A stretch of 64,000 bases of DNA from Vanilla planifolia (lineage: Eukaryota; Streptophyta; Magnoliopsida; Asparagales; Orchidaceae): contig CM043869.1 of assembly GCA_023846275.1 (NCBI GenBank), positions 35,924,737 to 35,988,736 on the forward strand. The letters are read 5' to 3'. The position numbers and the translations under genes are program-made. Positions within the stretch are counted from its first letter, which is position 1; each line of letters opens with the position of its first letter. The notes below the pieces were generated by a model that was given only the letters and a program-made list of their open reading frames with translations, had not been told where the DNA came from and made no database searches. Below, in pieces: positions 63,061-64,000 of this stretch.

Positions 63061-63326
63061 TTTAAAAAAAGTAACCCTATTATGATGATAATTCTCATAA
63101 TTATAAAATTTAGAATTTTTGAGTATAACATATTTATTTAATAATATTATATAAAAACATCAAATTGTTGTTGGAATGTTACAATAATACTTAATTACTT
63201 TTAAAATTCATATAAATTCTACAATTAGAATTATGTCATCCAATAGAAACATAGATTATACATGAGAAACAAATTCTTCTCCTTGTATTCTGCCGGAGCG
63301 TCTCCCGTCCGAATCTCGGCATCTAT
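63061..63326 (-). other. 3' flank of the USP-like gene
   Basis: This is AT-rich DNA downstream of the stop codon and presumably includes the 3' UTR. A plus-strand ORF at 63262-63546 is only the antisense of the last exon and intron. Confidence 0.4.
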
Positions 63327-64000
63327 TCAGGCCAAAAGCCAGAAATTCTTCTGCCACCTCGTGCTGACCAGGAAGCCACCAATTCCTCTGCTCTGCTTCT
63401 TGACGGCCAAAGTCAGGCAGTCCGCCTGGTTAATGCAGTCTTCCACAAACTTCTCGCTGCTGCTCCTCATTAAGCTGCGACAGAGCAATAGAAACCAAGA
63501 AGACAAATATGCATTTTTAAGCTTTACCCTTTGCCTATCTTATTAACAAACGTGGCTTGAAGAGCTAACCAAAGAAATGAAGATGGCTTTCCCTGGCTCA
63601 GCACCAGCACAGATGCCTCCAGCTTCCGCACTTGGTTCAGAACAGTAGCCAGCTTCGGCCCTCGAACCACCAAAACTTCCACCTTCACCTAAAATAAGCG
63701 AAGTCGGAGAACAAAGGTCGTAAATTTTGCCAAAAACTGGAAAATGAAACTTAAAGCTAACTTTGTAGTTTTCGATCTCCTGGAACGATTTTAAATTTCA
63801 TGTCAAAATTAGAATATATTCTACAATTCGTGTATGTTCTAATGCATTTATGTTTTTTGATATATGACGACGAAGAATGAAAGCACTACCCAAACAAAGA
63901 AGAGTCTTTTCAACTCACCTCAGGCTTGCAGGCTCTGCAGAGTGCGCCAAGGGAGTTGGCAAGCAGCGGCGCACCACCGTCGGCTGCGGAGACGACATGG
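63327..64000 (-). CDS. Universal stress protein-like (adenine nucleotide alpha hydrolase-like) protein, 3' part
   Basis: Three exons are visible on the minus strand: 64000-63919 (continues outside the window), 63688-63570 and 63474-63327. They are joined by GT-AG introns of 230 bp (63689-63918, phase 0) and 95 bp (63475-63569, phase 2). Reading frames agree across both junctions and end at TGA 63329-63327. The 115 visible codons read HVVSAADGGAPLLANSLGAL..., then VEVLVVRGPKLATVLNQVRK, then SSEKFVEDCINQAD and the C-terminus STRWQKNFWLLA. This C-terminus and the ANSLG...CKPE/VxVEVLV..GPKLATVL blocks are typical of a plant family with the USP alpha/beta fold (Arabidopsis At1g69080, At1g44760 and MRH6 type). 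The fold binds nucleotide; the biological role is little known. No lesion was seen. Confidence 0.85.

Noticed and set aside
1-64000. tRNA, rRNA, organelle inserts and CRISPR arrays
   Set aside because: No cloverleaf with intact A and B boxes, no rRNA core sequence and no organelle gene sequence was recognised on reading. A tRNAscan or organelle BLAST run could still find a small one.

Overview
The window is nuclear DNA of a flowering plant. It is strongly AT-rich, and small GC-rich islands stand out against that background. The two clear host genes are a DETOXIFICATION-type MATE transporter and a universal-stress-protein-like gene; both have short plant introns and plant-specific conserved motifs. 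The GC-rich coding sequence of the MATE gene would suit a monocot, but the sequence alone does not settle the lineage. Most of the window is transposable-element sequence at very different stages of decay.

Layout. 1-5566: an old, heavily broken Ty1/copia element with two recognisable LTRs, preceded by a third, partial LTR-PBS-gag copy that the window edge cuts. 5567-9226: AT-rich sequence with nothing recognised. 9227-15513: a nearly complete L1-type LINE with an exact 14-bp target-site duplication, a short A tail, ORF1 (DUF4283 plus CCHC knuckle) and ORF2 (endonuclease, reverse transcriptase, zf-RVT, RNase H). Three simple lesions interrupt its reading frames. 15514-31330: AT-rich sequence with one short coding-like ORF, a probable decayed LTR element (19.1-22.15 kb) and a Ty3/gypsy reverse-transcriptase remnant (28.2-28.8 kb). 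32416-33980 (minus): the two-exon MATE gene, with a G-box upstream. 35.1-36.56 kb: a decayed Ty3/gypsy pol 3' part. 36.56-48.96 kb: AT-rich sequence. 48961-50379: a solo LTR with a 5-bp target duplication, carrying a young internal tandem duplication of about 475 bp that doubles its TATA region. 50.4-63.3 kb: AT-rich sequence with microsatellites, a GC-richer promoter-like patch, an unidentified coding-like ORF (54.6 kb) and a decayed tandem repeat of about 1.35 kb period (60.9-63.06 kb). 63327-64000 (minus): the last three exons of a USP-like gene that continues past the window.

The two host genes have no evident functional link. I found no convincing new multi-gene system. The most informative objects are the young, GC-rich LINE and the solo LTR with a duplicated promoter region. 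Repeat boundaries and weak remnants were read by eye and are approximate.
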